A DNA stretch of 64,000 bases from a virus. The notes beneath the pieces were generated by a model. The model was not told the DNA's origin. It saw only the letters and a list, made by a program, of their open reading frames with translations, and ran no database searches. Within the stretch, counting starts at the first letter, position 1. Every line of letters begins with the position of its first letter. The stretch is from positions 88,053 to 152,052 of IMG/VR virus record IMGVR_UViG_3300022689_000474; one strand, 5' to 3'. The position numbers and the translations under genes are program-made. Of the stretch, positions 17,201 to 26,900 are shown in pieces.

Positions 17201-18117
17201 ATAAAAATAGAAGTGCTAGTAGAGAGTCTTGTGAATCAGATTATATAGATGATAGAGCTAGAGCTGAACTTGAATATGAAGGTATAAGACAGAAATCGGA
17301 TACAGGTTTATTTATGGAATCTTCTTTAGAAATTGCTAGTGTAGGAGGTTCTATTATAGATACTGAGGAAACTGATGTCGAAATGAATGGAAGGAAGTAT
17401 GTAGGTATAAATGTAAGAAGGTTAGAGAAGAATAAAAGTTGTCCTAGTTTCATTCATATAGACTTATCTTTAAAGACAGATTCAACAGGTCTTTGTATGA
17501 CACATATAGATATAGATGATAATGAGAATTGGAATATAGTAGTTGATGCTCTTATTAAATGGACCCCTTATGTAGATGGTACTGGTTATAGAAAAGTAGT
17601 TTCATATCTAAATGTAGAAGAAGTTATTCTTAAATTATGTGAATATAGAAATGTAGTTAGAATTACTTTTGATTCATGGAATAGTGCTTCTACTATACAG
17701 AGATTACATTCTTTAGGTATTATGACTGAAGAAATATCTGCTTCTAGAAGTAAACAAAAAGAATACTATTTATTAATACGAGATCTAGTAAACCAAGGTA
17801 AAGTCTTAATACCTAAAGATTCTAAATACAGGATTCAACTTATAAGTGAATTAGTTCATCTTAATATGAAAGAAAATGGGAGTATCGTACATGGTCTTTA
17901 TGGTAAAGATCTTAGTGATGCTTTTGTTAATAGTTGTTATCAAATATATAAAAGAATGGTAGAAAGTGGTCTTATTCAGGGTTATAAACCTAGTATTAAT
18001 TCTCTACCTTCTAATCTTGTTAATGCTGTTACGCCCCGTTCTAAAGAAATGACTAAACCTGTAGTTCAAAGTGGTAGAGATAAATTTAAAAAGATGAAAT
18101 CATATGGCATTATATAG
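14233..18117 (+). CDS. terL: Terminase large subunit precursor with two inteins
   Basis: This is the ATPase/nuclease motor that packages DNA into the prohead. The precursor is 1294 residues; removing two inteins (residues 103-395 and 536-943) leaves a normal 593-residue terminase. The P-loop is split: G99-R100-G101-G102 joins S396-K397-S398 after splicing to give GRGGSKS. The Walker B motif MILDE has D506-E507. The RNase H-fold nuclease keeps its acidic residues: D1077 in HIDLS, D1147 in ITFDSW and D1229 in DLSDAF. The gene ends in TAG inside the start of the next gene (14-base overlap). Motor function therefore depends on splicing of both inteins. Assignment is from motifs and spacing. Confidence 0.9.
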   Translation: MTFLNTQNLVGLDNYFDLLISEASTSLNAVSDLSIIDFAENIVFNGEAYLYTQQKAVLKSFYGEPLTPEEEDILINWKNREKSNWVPNRTYRDMILEVGRGGCPYIEDKVITNKGTLKYKDLIDNKSSIFTFLEKDNTIGLTSNILTWDKGLCECVQITTKTGRKEIVTLDHPYLISLGDPNSYKWLRAQYLTRENKLYLPIGLKLFGSDDSLDESFILDIVRDISNISSSIIETIELSTEYLHSLSLSYILSYLPFQLDYLLTVKKESLYLKSEVLPGDILDFLQRELSKWGVICICDYKSNIFIIKDLNSFINLLELLRSHKDKDHKINNLFNLLEFNISQGKCYDNIPRYKYGEIEYFLDEVYSVIKVGKLQTLGLEVVKSNTIVNSFISHNSKSLIASIISLYEFNNLISLEDPARYYNLISNDPIAIFLIATTATQVKETLFLKLKGYLRGSDFFRNLENKKKIEVLADQVRCPDKNVAIYAKHTNSDALVGYNLKCMILDEVARFSNKTREDGKIVSLADTLWRNVGKGCFHMNSYIYTNKGFIKAIDLLNIYQSVDYLNDIKILSYSNDSFKYLIWADDIDIWNNGIHPTIELITENGYNERVTYNHPFFIYRQGDVEPSWIEAEFINEGDYISLPKSLLPSDRSINYLEEEYTNFFEFLAYIFSFGTWFVNHGRIQDHAIEIRRTVHKEIIQVIQDLLKDIEGYRFHNNKDSTSGSKYRIFFDKKSKGYQLLKELTDRGYLINSYRSFYNDIPEFIDTLPLAELKSFLKGYYTSNCTFFDLLNPSGITIKLPQETESAARRIQRCLLLFGVISSIKIEPVRINKDKFIFNANVVCIKGVYNISLFLQSIGLSTSDFVTMKKRIDRYISLDKDKDKDKYSLPLNIEQCIDNSNKIDSINNLRWERVSNIINHPKTITIGLEVRESGLICNSILSHNTQRFAEEGRRVAISSGWYEGDPIQKLREKADRNPNQISFFLKTWDLNKNRSASRESCESDYIDDRARAELEYEGIRQKSDTGLFMESSLEIASVGGSIIDTEETDVEMNGRKYVGINVRRLEKNKSCPSFIHIDLSLKTDSTGLCMTHIDIDDNENWNIVVDALIKWTPYVDGTGYRKVVSYLNVEEVILKLCEYRNVVRITFDSWNSASTIQRLHSLGIMTEEISASRSKQKEYYLLIRDLVNQGKVLIPKDSKYRIQLISELVHLNMKENGSIVHGLYGKDLSDAFVNSCYQIYKRMVESGLIQGYKPSINSLPSNLVNAVTPRSKEMTKPVVQSGRDKFKKMKSYGII
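14539..15417 (+). other. Intein 1 in terminase (293 aa), inserted in the Walker A loop
   Basis: The intein runs from Cys103 to Asn395. Splicing landmarks are Cys at position 1, a block-B VTLDHPY (T..H), a C-terminal block with LGLEVV, and SHN ending in His-Asn, followed by Ser396 as the +1 nucleophile. Its size lies between a mini-intein and a full intein. The middle part has a stretch like the DNA-binding half of a LAGLIDADG endonuclease (FLQRELSKWGV), but no recognisable LAGLIDADG helix with acidic residues, so the endonuclease is probably a decayed relic. Confidence 0.85.
15838..17061 (+). other. Intein 2 in terminase (408 aa) with degenerate LAGLIDADG endonuclease
   Basis: The intein runs from Cys536 to Asn943, with block-B VTYNHPF, a C-terminal block with IGLEVRES, and SHN before Thr944 as the +1 residue. 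It splits NVGKG from TQRFAEEG, 29 residues after Walker B. A two-motif LAGLIDADG region is visible: LAYIFSFGTW at residues 667-676 and FLKGYYTSNCTF at about 775-786. The catalytic Asp of the first motif is Phe673 and that of the second is Asn783. Splicing residues look intact, but the homing endonuclease is probably inactive. Confidence 0.88.
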
Positions 18118-19075
18118 ATATAAAACTTCCATAAATACTTTTCATAAACCCTTTTATGGTATATATACAGATTCTTTTATACATATAGATAGTAGGGCTT
18201 CTCAACCTTATCATAAGTATTTGATGCCTTGTTATAATTATGATTGGTGTTGTAGATATACTGATGACGATAATCTATTAGTTCCTATTTGTATAGATCT
18301 TTCTTTATATTCTGATACTGATAAACAATGGTTTGAACCTAACAGTTTTACTGAACTTAAGGATCTAAATATTCCTAAAATGACTAGTCCTAGATTCTAT
18401 ATCACAGTAATAAAACCTTCTAGAGATAATACTAAAGGTTCTACTGGTTATATACAAGAATATATCTTAATACCTCATAAAGGTATATTTAAAGATAAAT
18501 TGAGATTATGGCTTTCTACTTCAAAAGGATATGATATTGAAAGTTGTTATTTAATTCGCTATTGGTCAATTCATAAAGCTTTTTATCCACAAGATTATAA
18601 GAAATATTGTGAGAGAGTATGTATAGATACTTATAGAGAAATAGAAGATACTGGGTCTAAAAGGTTATTAAAAGAAGAAAGATGGAATGTTAAACCAAAT
18701 TATTCATGTGATCCTTGTAAATCTCATAATGATTTCTTAATAGATATGAAGAGAAAAGATGAAGATAGTCAAGATAGAAATCATAATGTTGATTATATTA
18801 CTCATGAATTAGTATATAAAGTAATGGATATTAAAGAGTTAAATATAAATGGGAAAGTAGTAGATCCTAATGATTATCAATTGGTTATTGAATATTCAAA
18901 TAATGAGGTCTCTCCTTATAATAATGATAATATACCTATTGGTATTGGAGTTAAATGGTTAAATAACCTTCCTCCTTTAGGTACTCAATACTCTATTAGA
19001 TGTTCAATGCCTATAGATATATGTAAGTTGATATATACTCCAACTAGAAAAGAAAATTATTTAATTAATATATAA
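18104..19075 (+). CDS. Hypothetical protein, 323 aa
   Basis: Not recognised. The start overlaps the last 14 bases of the terminase gene, so translation is probably coupled. The protein is rich in Tyr, Asp and Cys; the cysteines are CYNYDWCC near residue 43 and CDPC near residue 202, which could bind a metal or be structural. No membrane segment is present. The last third looks like a small beta domain (INGKVVDPNDYQL). Its place after the terminase suggests a virion assembly or head-tail role, but this is not shown by the sequence. Confidence 0.6.
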   Translation: MALYRYKTSINTFHKPFYGIYTDSFIHIDSRASQPYHKYLMPCYNYDWCCRYTDDDNLLVPICIDLSLYSDTDKQWFEPNSFTELKDLNIPKMTSPRFYITVIKPSRDNTKGSTGYIQEYILIPHKGIFKDKLRLWLSTSKGYDIESCYLIRYWSIHKAFYPQDYKKYCERVCIDTYREIEDTGSKRLLKEERWNVKPNYSCDPCKSHNDFLIDMKRKDEDSQDRNHNVDYITHELVYKVMDIKELNINGKVVDPNDYQLVIEYSNNEVSPYNNDNIPIGIGVKWLNNLPPLGTQYSIRCSMPIDICKLIYTPTRKENYLINI

Positions 19076-19086
19076 ATTTAATTATC

Positions 19087-19671
19087 ATGCCTAAATTAAT
19101 ACCTCCTTGTCCTATAGATTATTCTTTTAGCCCTGGTAGGAAATATAATCTCATTGATCCTGAAGATGTAACTGAAACTCCTATATTAGAAGCTAGAGGT
19201 TTAGTTATATTCTCTGATTATAAATTTATTCTAAAAGATGCTATAGCTGATGAATCTTTATTCTATAAATATATAACTCTTAATGATGGTCAAGTTTTAG
19301 GTATGTGGCAAGATGTTATAACTCCTCTTCCATTAGAAATTAAGTTTGATGTTAAATATTATCATGATATTTATGTAGATATAAATACTTTCCCTAAATA
19401 TGATTCGGGTTTTTATGTTTTAGATGGTGTTTTTATTACTAAAGTATATATAGAACCTCATTGTTGTGATGGTAAAGTATATATAAGACATGCAAGAGGA
19501 GTTTATAATTGTATTAGACATGAAGGAATAGAAATAATAGAACCTTCATTTCCAGAATGTACTAAACCATTAATTATGTATGATCCTATAGATCCTCCAG
19601 ATATACAACCTCCTGAGACTGAACCTCATTTTCCTGAATGTATTCCCGATTCACCTGAATTAGTTCCTTAG
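19087..19671 (+). CDS. Hypothetical protein, 194 aa, Pro-rich C-terminus
   Basis: Not recognised. Residues 1-155 are mainly beta with a His-Cys-Cys group (EPHCCDG). The last 30 residues are Pro/Glu-rich (IDPPDIQPPETEP), a probable flexible tail. It is 11 bases after the 323-residue gene. Its stop overlaps by 4 bases the end of the leftward gene 19668-20228, with no terminator seen between the two. A minor virion protein would fit the context. Confidence 0.55.
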   Translation: MPKLIPPCPIDYSFSPGRKYNLIDPEDVTETPILEARGLVIFSDYKFILKDAIADESLFYKYITLNDGQVLGMWQDVITPLPLEIKFDVKYYHDIYVDINTFPKYDSGFYVLDGVFITKVYIEPHCCDGKVYIRHARGVYNCIRHEGIEIIEPSFPECTKPLIMYDPIDPPDIQPPETEPHFPECIPDSPELVP

Positions 19672-20228
19672 ATTCTCTTCTTATTTTCCTCTTGACCCCT
19701 TATATTTATCCAATTGATAGCTTGAATCTGATGTGATAATAAATCTCTTATATTCTTAGATACTTCATAATATTCTGATTCAACTCTTTTATAAATAACA
19801 GGGGTTAATTTATTAATTCTTAATCCTTTACATATCCAAGTATCTATAGTTACTAATGTACTCCTTTCAGGGTATAAAATGTTTAAATAAAAAGCTTTTA
19901 CTTTATTTCCACTTATTATTCTTATATCTTTATTTCTTAATAACTTTAAAGCTTTATATTTATTTCTATTATAAGTACATATCTTATATCTATCTATATC
20001 CTTCTCCCTATATCCCTTTATTAGATTTAATGTATCTATCTTATTTCTTTCCCATCGATTCCTAGGACTTAATATTGCTAATACTCCTACTACTATATCT
20101 AACTTTATTTTTGTCCTTTTAGATATCTCTACACAATAATCTCTAGCTTCTCTATACCATCCTTTTCCTTCTTCTATCATTGAAGGAGAAGCTGATTCTA
20201 ATAACTCTATAATACTTTCTCTATACAC
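19668..20228 (-). CDS. HhH/DUF7178-like protein, possible DNA glycosylase relative
   Basis: This 186-residue basic protein has the layout of a family common in phages: GWYREARDYC near the N-terminus, then GVLAILSPRNRWERN, GNKVKAFYLNI and VTIDTWICKGL. The last two blocks resemble the helix-hairpin-helix and following strand of HhH-GPD DNA glycosylases and endonuclease III, where the TIDT Asp can be catalytic. I recall the family as DUF7178-like from memory; this could not be searched. Function would be binding or excision of a modified base. It lies leftward between late rightward genes, 78 bases downstream of the RNase HII gene and in the same direction, so the two probably form one unit. Confidence 0.5.
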   Translation of the reverse strand: MYRESIIELLESASPSMIEEGKGWYREARDYCVEISKRTKIKLDIVVGVLAILSPRNRWERNKIDTLNLIKGYREKDIDRYKICTYNRNKYKALKLLRNKDIRIISGNKVKAFYLNILYPERSTLVTIDTWICKGLRINKLTPVIYKRVESEYYEVSKNIRDLLSHQIQAINWINIRGQEENKKRI

Positions 20229-20306
20229 TTTATTCTTTTTCCTCTATTTATAAATATCTAAAAGTGTATTATTTAAAAAGTAGATATTTCTATATCTCTA
20301 TATAAC

Positions 20307-20927
20307 TTAATTAAGTATTTTTCTTATATAACTTCTTCTATGTTGTTGATGTGGACCGTAAGATTGAAGAGCCATTCGATGTTTATAAGTACCATAACCC
20401 TTATTACATTTAAGATCATATTTGTTTAAGTCTTCATCTTTATTAACCATATCAATTATTAAATTATCTCTATATGTTTTAGCTAAAATACTAGCTGCTC
20501 CTATTATTGGTTCTTTTAAATCTCCTTTTATAATACATTCATAATTGAATGTATTCAGAGATAAACTAAAAGAATTGATACCATCTAGATATATCTTCTC
20601 TATATTACTTAGTTCAGAAGTAAAGTCTTCTTTCAGTTTTATCATTCCTCTATAAATTCCATTGAATTGAGCTTGATAAATACCTTTAGAATCTATTTCA
20701 TCTTTAGTAACGTGTACAAAAAAATAATCATCTAATAACTCAATTATCTCAGGGTATAACTTCTCTCTTTTCTTACTACTTATTTTTTTACTATCAGTTA
20801 CTCCTATATCTATCATTTCTTTATCTATTAAACTTTTCTCTTTTGATGATAGTGCAAAACATAAAACCATATCATAAAATAAACTTCCTTTACCTACTTC
20901 ATCTATACCTACAATATATCTCTTCAT
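20307..20927 (-). CDS. rnhB: Ribonuclease HII
   Basis: RNase HII cuts RNA in RNA/DNA hybrids and at single ribonucleotides. The 206 residues carry the family signature G7-I-D9-E10-V-G-K-G, then TDSKKIS, the third acidic residue in IYLDGINS and the C-terminal block GAASILAKTYRD. Length matches bacterial RNase HII. In a phage it could remove RNA primers or R-loops. It heads a leftward pair with the HhH-like gene. Only 25 bases separate its start from the start of the giant gene on the other strand, so a divergent promoter must lie in or near this gap. Phage copies of rnhB are less usual than RNase HI or FEN-type enzymes. Confidence 0.92.
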   Translation of the reverse strand: MKRYIVGIDEVGKGSLFYDMVLCFALSSKEKSLIDKEMIDIGVTDSKKISSKKREKLYPEIIELLDDYFFVHVTKDEIDSKGIYQAQFNGIYRGMIKLKEDFTSELSNIEKIYLDGINSFSLSLNTFNYECIIKGDLKEPIIGAASILAKTYRDNLIIDMVNKDEDLNKYDLKCNKGYGTYKHRMALQSYGPHQQHRRSYIRKILN

Positions 20928-20952
20928 TACATTAATATCTTATTGACTTAAT

Positions 20953-23900
20953 ATGTACTTTTCTAATATATCAAATAAGAATCAATTATTCTCTCGTAGT
21001 ACTTTATTTAACTCTTCTATGACTTCTGAGTTGAATAAAAAGTTCTCTTTTGATATTTATAATAATAAAAGTAATTATATTCCATCTGATTATATTAATA
21101 ATTTAAGTACAGATATAGATCCTATAAATAGTCTTATAAATGAATCTTCTCTTCAATCTAGACTCTCTGGTAATACTAATCAATATTCTATACCTCCATC
21201 TAGAAAGTTATTAAATACTTCTTTTAGTCTTCCTCTTGAGAATAGAGCCCCTTATTTAGGTGGTATATCTTCTAGTCTATATAACTCTTTAACTCAATCA
21301 AATTTAGGTAATATTGATACTTCTAATATTACTCTTACACCTTCTAATTATTCTTATGTTAAGTCTAATGTTGATTCTATAGATACTTCTAATATCGGTT
21401 TTAATAACTCATCAAAATATTCTTTCATAAAGTCAGATACATCTTCCATAGATACTTCTGGTATTAGTTTTAATACCCCTTCTAAACCTCATTCCTCTTC
21501 TATTAATGAGGCTATTAGATCTAATATTTCAGGAAGTTCTATAGTTATTCCCTCAAGTACTTATTTAGATCCTGTCTCTAGAAATCAAGCTTATAGAGAT
21601 ACACTTAAACCTCAAAGTGGTTATATTGATAGTACAACTAAAGGTTTTAATCAACATTTTAGAGATTTAATGAAGCCGAAGTATGTAGCTTTAAGAGAAG
21701 AAAGTATTCGGGAATATGTTGATACTATCAAACCACAAAGTGGTTATATGGAAGATGTAAGTAAAGATATACATTTAAGATATAAAGATAATAGTAAAAG
21801 GGGTATCTCAAGTATCAATAATAAAGACTTTTTAGAATATTTACCTTCTGAGGATATTAATTTTAGGAGTGCTAATAATCTAGAAGGGGTTAAAGAATAT
21901 AATCAATTAAATTTCAAATCTAAAACTAAAACTTCTGTCTCTTCATTAGCAAAGAAAGTTGAATTAACTCAAGCAGGTTTGGATAATTATCAAAGAGTCA
22001 TTCAGTTAGTATTCGACTTTGAGAATAGAAGTACAGAAGGAGTCAGACTTCCTCAATTAGCTTCTATGAGGGAAAAAAGATATGAAATGTTGGGGGCTGG
22101 TGCTTTATACGACCCAAGAAAGAATGTAGTTGCAGTAGATGACTCTATTATAGGGCAATTAAATAGAGGTAAACTTACAAAAGAATCTTTCGGCACTTTA
22201 GCTCATGAATTAGCACATTCTTATCAGAACCACTTTGGTAATACATGGAAAAAACAAAGAGCCTTTGAGAATAGAGTTTATTCTGCTGATATAGATGAAG
22301 TTAAACCAGGTAATTTAATTCAAGATAAATATACCAAAAGGGTAGTAAAGAGATCATTAGAATCTATAGCTCTGACTAAACAAAATATGCCGGAAGGTCT
22401 TACAAAAGAAAGAAGAGAAAGTGCTATCAGAAGATCTACTGCTAATGAGTTAGATGCATATTCATTAGAGGATAGAATTACTCGGAGTGTTGATGTAGAC
22501 CGAATATTTGATCCTGATTATAAACTTACTAAAGTTGGTTATCGTACTGAAGATACTATTAGAAAAGTAAGAGCTACAAGAGAATTTAATAAAAAATTAC
22601 TTACAGGTACTATAGGTACAACAGCAGTAGTAGGTTTAGGTGCTATTGCTTATTCATTATTTAGAAATAGAGAGGAGTCAAAATCTGAAGAGAGTAATAA
22701 TGATAAATTAGTGTTAGGAAGTATTGTAGGGTCTTCTTTCTTATTAGGAAGTATTAGACAGACTACATTTGGCCCTTATAAAACTTCAGAACATTTAGGA
22801 GAATCTTCAATTGCTCAAAGAAATTTAAAGAAAGCTACTAAAAAGGTATTTGATTATCTAGGGGTAGACTTTGATCTTTCTCAAACTCCTACAATTGCTG
22901 CTTTTGGACCTGATATTCCAAAAGGATTAGGAGGTGCTTATGTAGCAAAGTATAATGAATTGGTATTAAATCAAGAAATATATGGTGAACTAGTAAGTGG
23001 AAAAATCTCTAGAAATTCATTCTCCCTGTTGGCTCATGAATTAGTTCATGCTTATCAAGCTAATGTAGGTGGTAATATTCAGAAAAAACTTCTTTCTGAT
23101 GAAGAAGTAAATCTATTACCTAAAAAAATTCTTGATATGGCAAAGAAGTCTGCAGCAGTTCAACCGTATGAATCTAAAGAATATTGGGAATCTTTTAGAA
23201 AAGAAGTAGAAGCTTATGACGTTCAATTTCAAATATTAGCCAAAAAAAAGAAATATATAAGTCCTAAATATAGGCAGACACGAATTAATCCCGTTTCTAC
23301 ATCTATTGATCAACCTACTTCTCCTAAACCACCCTTTCAGCCCTCTTTACCTCCTACTAAGCCTAAGCCCCAATTACTTCTACCTCCGGCCAAGTCTATT
23401 AGTCCTAGATCTGTTAATCAATCTATTCTACCACCCGGATTAACCGTCCCATCTCCTATTTCTCCTTACCCTAGTCCTCCTGGTAAGTCTAAGCCCCAAT
23501 TGCTTCTCCCTCCTGCTAAGCCTATTAGTCCTAGATCTATTAGTCAATCCATTTTACCCCCCGGATTAACTATTCCATCTCCTATTTCTCCTTCACCCAG
23601 TCCCTCTCCTAAGTCTAAGCCCCAATTACTTCTACCTCCTGCTAAAGTTATAAGTCCTAGACCTGTTAGTCAATCTCTTCTACCCCCCGGATTAACGGTT
23701 CCATCTCCCATTTCTCCTCCCCCTAGTCCTTCCTCTAGTAGGTTGGGGAGTCAGTTACTTTTACCTCCTGCTAAAGCTATAAGTCCTAGACCTGTTAGTC
23801 AGTCCATTATACCTCCGGGACTAACTATCTCCTCTCCTATTTCTCCTGAAATTAGTTCTTCTCCAAGCCCCCCTTTTAGTCCAAGACTTAATAATCAACC

Positions 23901-26900
23901 ACTCTTACCTCCTGGGAAATCACTAGAAGAGGTAAATATGATAAAAGGTATTGGTCTTAAGAACATTATTCAGGGACAAAATCTTAGATCTTTAAGAAAT
24001 ACTTCTTTAGGAGCTATTGGGATAGGAATAGGTTTGGCTATAGGTATAAATCAATTTATTTATTCATCAAATAGAGAAATAAGTTCTAGAGAATTTAAAG
24101 AGATAGACGATTCCCTTGATAGAAGGATGAGAAGTGTTCGGATTAATAGAGAGCAAGAAAGAATGGAAATAGAGGCTGAAGAAAGGGTAAATAAAATGAT
24201 TGAAAATAGTATTACAGAAGAGGATAAAAGATTTATAGAAGAGCATTCTAACCAACTAAAAGAAAGACTACAATCATTAAATAGTGCTAGAGTCTCACAA
24301 GACAATACAGTCAACAGTACGTCTAGTAGTTCTAATGAACTTCCTTCAATTCTTCCAGAAAGAACAATATTTGGGAGTATTTCACCACCATTAGTTTTAT
24401 CTAATGAAATTGATCTATTAAATGAACCTTTAGACTCAAGGACTCAAACTAAAGTTGCTTCTGGATCTCAACAGTATGTTCAAAGACAAGAAGCATTAGC
24501 TCGAGGAGAGTTGTATACAGATGAAGGTGCATCTATTTCTATCGGGAAATGGACTCGTGAACCTATGACTAATAGATCTAATGAAGAATGGAAATCTCTT
24601 TTAAAGAAAGAATCAGACTTTGTTAGGTCATTAAATAGAGATGATCAAATAAATGTATTATTGGGTGATAGTCTAACTCAATGGTTTAGACCGTATCAAC
24701 TTCCTCAAAAAGAAGATACAACTTGGTTAAATCAAGGAATATCCGGTCAAAATATACAACAGATTGATCAAAGGATTGATATCCTTAAATCAATGAAAGG
24801 AGATAAAGTATTCATAATGGCCGGTATTAATGATTTAAGACAAGGAAGATCTGATAAAGAAATACTAGAAAGATACTCTTCTATGCTTGATAATGTCAAG
24901 AAGAGTGATGTTGCTGATGAAGTTGTAGTACAATCTATACTTCCCACAAGATTAGATAATTTACCTACTAATAGGATTAAGTCACTTAACTCTCAAATTA
25001 AAGCTATGGCGGAGAAGAGAGGAATGACTTATATTGATCTCCTCCCCCATTTCTTAAATGAAGAAGGTCGGTTAAAAAAAGAATATACTACTGATGGTAT
25101 ACATCTTTCTAGAAAAGGATATGACACTTGGTCTAAATTAATGTCTCAACATCTAAATGGAAAGGGAGAAGAACAAGATATTAATATTTTGGGGAATCAA
25201 GAGAAATTAGAAAGGAACACTAATCAGGCTGGAGAAAGTATTATACCTCCATCTAGTTCAGTAGCTAGACAGGCAGCTAAAAATAATAAAGATAAAGAAC
25301 AGACTCTTTCTTCAAGTGCTGGAGGTGGTGGTAGTAAACCACCTGGTACTCCTAGAACTTCTACTCCTCCTCCTCCTGAAGAACCTGATCCTCGAAAGAA
25401 AGCAGGACTATATACTAATATGGATGATCAGGAAAAGAAAAGTTGGGTGGATAGATTAAAGTCTGCTGTAGGGTTTATGAGAGATGAAAAAGTTGAAGAT
25501 GTTATTAAAGTAGTAGGTGTTACTGCTGGTATTACTGCTGGTATGTTAGGTACTATTAAAGGTGTAGAGGTTCTATTCTCTAATGTGAATAGAATCTTTA
25601 GTTCTTTGAGAAGTTCTATAGCTCTCTCTACTTCATCTAGTTCCTCCCCTGGTCAATCAGTTACTTCCCCTCAGCCTACCTCTTCTACTAGAACTCCAGG
25701 TCAACCAGCTGTCCCATCCCAATCCTCTTCTCCTACTACACCTGTATCTCAATCTACCCCTTCTACTAGAACTCCAGGTCAACCAACTGTCCCCTCCCAA
25801 CCCACTTCTCCTACTACACCTAGGGCTCCAGGTCAACCAGCTGTCCCATCCCAATCCTCTTCTCCTACTACAACTGCATCTCAATCTACCCCTTCTACTA
25901 GAACTCCCGGTCAACTAGTTATCCCATCTCAACCTTCTTCTCCTACTAGGGCTCCAGGTCAACCAGTTAGTCCACCTCAACCAAGAGGGCCTGCCCCTTC
26001 TTCTTCAGTAGGGAGTAACTTACCAAATAGATCTATAAGTAGTGGACCGCCTTCATCTCCATTATCAAGTACTCCTTCAGTAAGAACTAGAGGTAAAGGA
26101 GGTATGGGATTTATGTTAGGTGCAGGTCTTGTATCTTTAGGAGTAATGGGAGTTATTGGAGGAATAGCTGGTTATATGGTCTTTTCTCCTAGTGAAGATA
26201 GAACATCAGGAGAAAGGAGAGATGATTTCTATTCCAGTCCAGAAGTAGAACAAAGTAGAAAAGAAAGAGAAATAAGAGAAAGACAGTTAATAGAACAAGA
26301 GAAAAGAATTACGGGGAGACCAGATAGAAGTATAGATAGAGATACTAGTTTATTATTAAGGAATAGTAGAGAAAATAGGGACGGAAGTTCTGTAAGAAGG
26401 CAATTATCTTATAGAGAATATATGGCATTACAGACGGGAAGAAGTGAAGAACATTCATTACAACCTGAAATTAGTAGACCTTCTTCTTTATCTTTAGATG
26501 AACATTTAGCTATACAAAACCAAGGCCAAATCCGTAGAAGAGTTAGTAGAGATATAGATCAATCTAGAGGTATTAGAGCATCTGATTTATCATTTGAAGA
26601 GTTTTTAGAGATACAATCTGAAAGACCAGAGATAGAAAGAAGAAGAGAACGTATAAATAGGGGGGATAGTAGATCTAGAACTCTATCATTAGGAGAATAT
26701 CTATCTATGGGTGAAGAAAGAAGAGTATCTATAGGGAGTGATGATAATAGATCTAGAGCTAGATATCTAGCCATCATGGAAAGTAGTGAATCTTCTATAG
26801 ATGATAGGTATAGAAGAGCTAATAGATTAATAATAAATAGACCTGATAGGGAGTTAACGACTCCACTATTACCTCAAGGAAGTCATGAACCCCGTCCAGA

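Noticed and set aside
14233-18117. Group I intron or frameshifted terminase
   Set aside because: Both insertions are in frame and carry Cys...His-Asn splicing residues and block-B TxxH motifs, so they are inteins and not introns or assembly errors.
20305-20316. 12-bp palindrome ACTTAATTAAGT as a regulatory site
   Set aside because: It overlaps the rnhB stop codon and is pure A+T-rich sequence that can arise by chance; there is no T-tract or promoter next to it.
25657-25914. Leftward ORF of 85 aa rich in Gly, Trp and Arg
   Set aside because: It is the shadow of the Pro/Ser/Thr repeats of the giant gene on the other strand.
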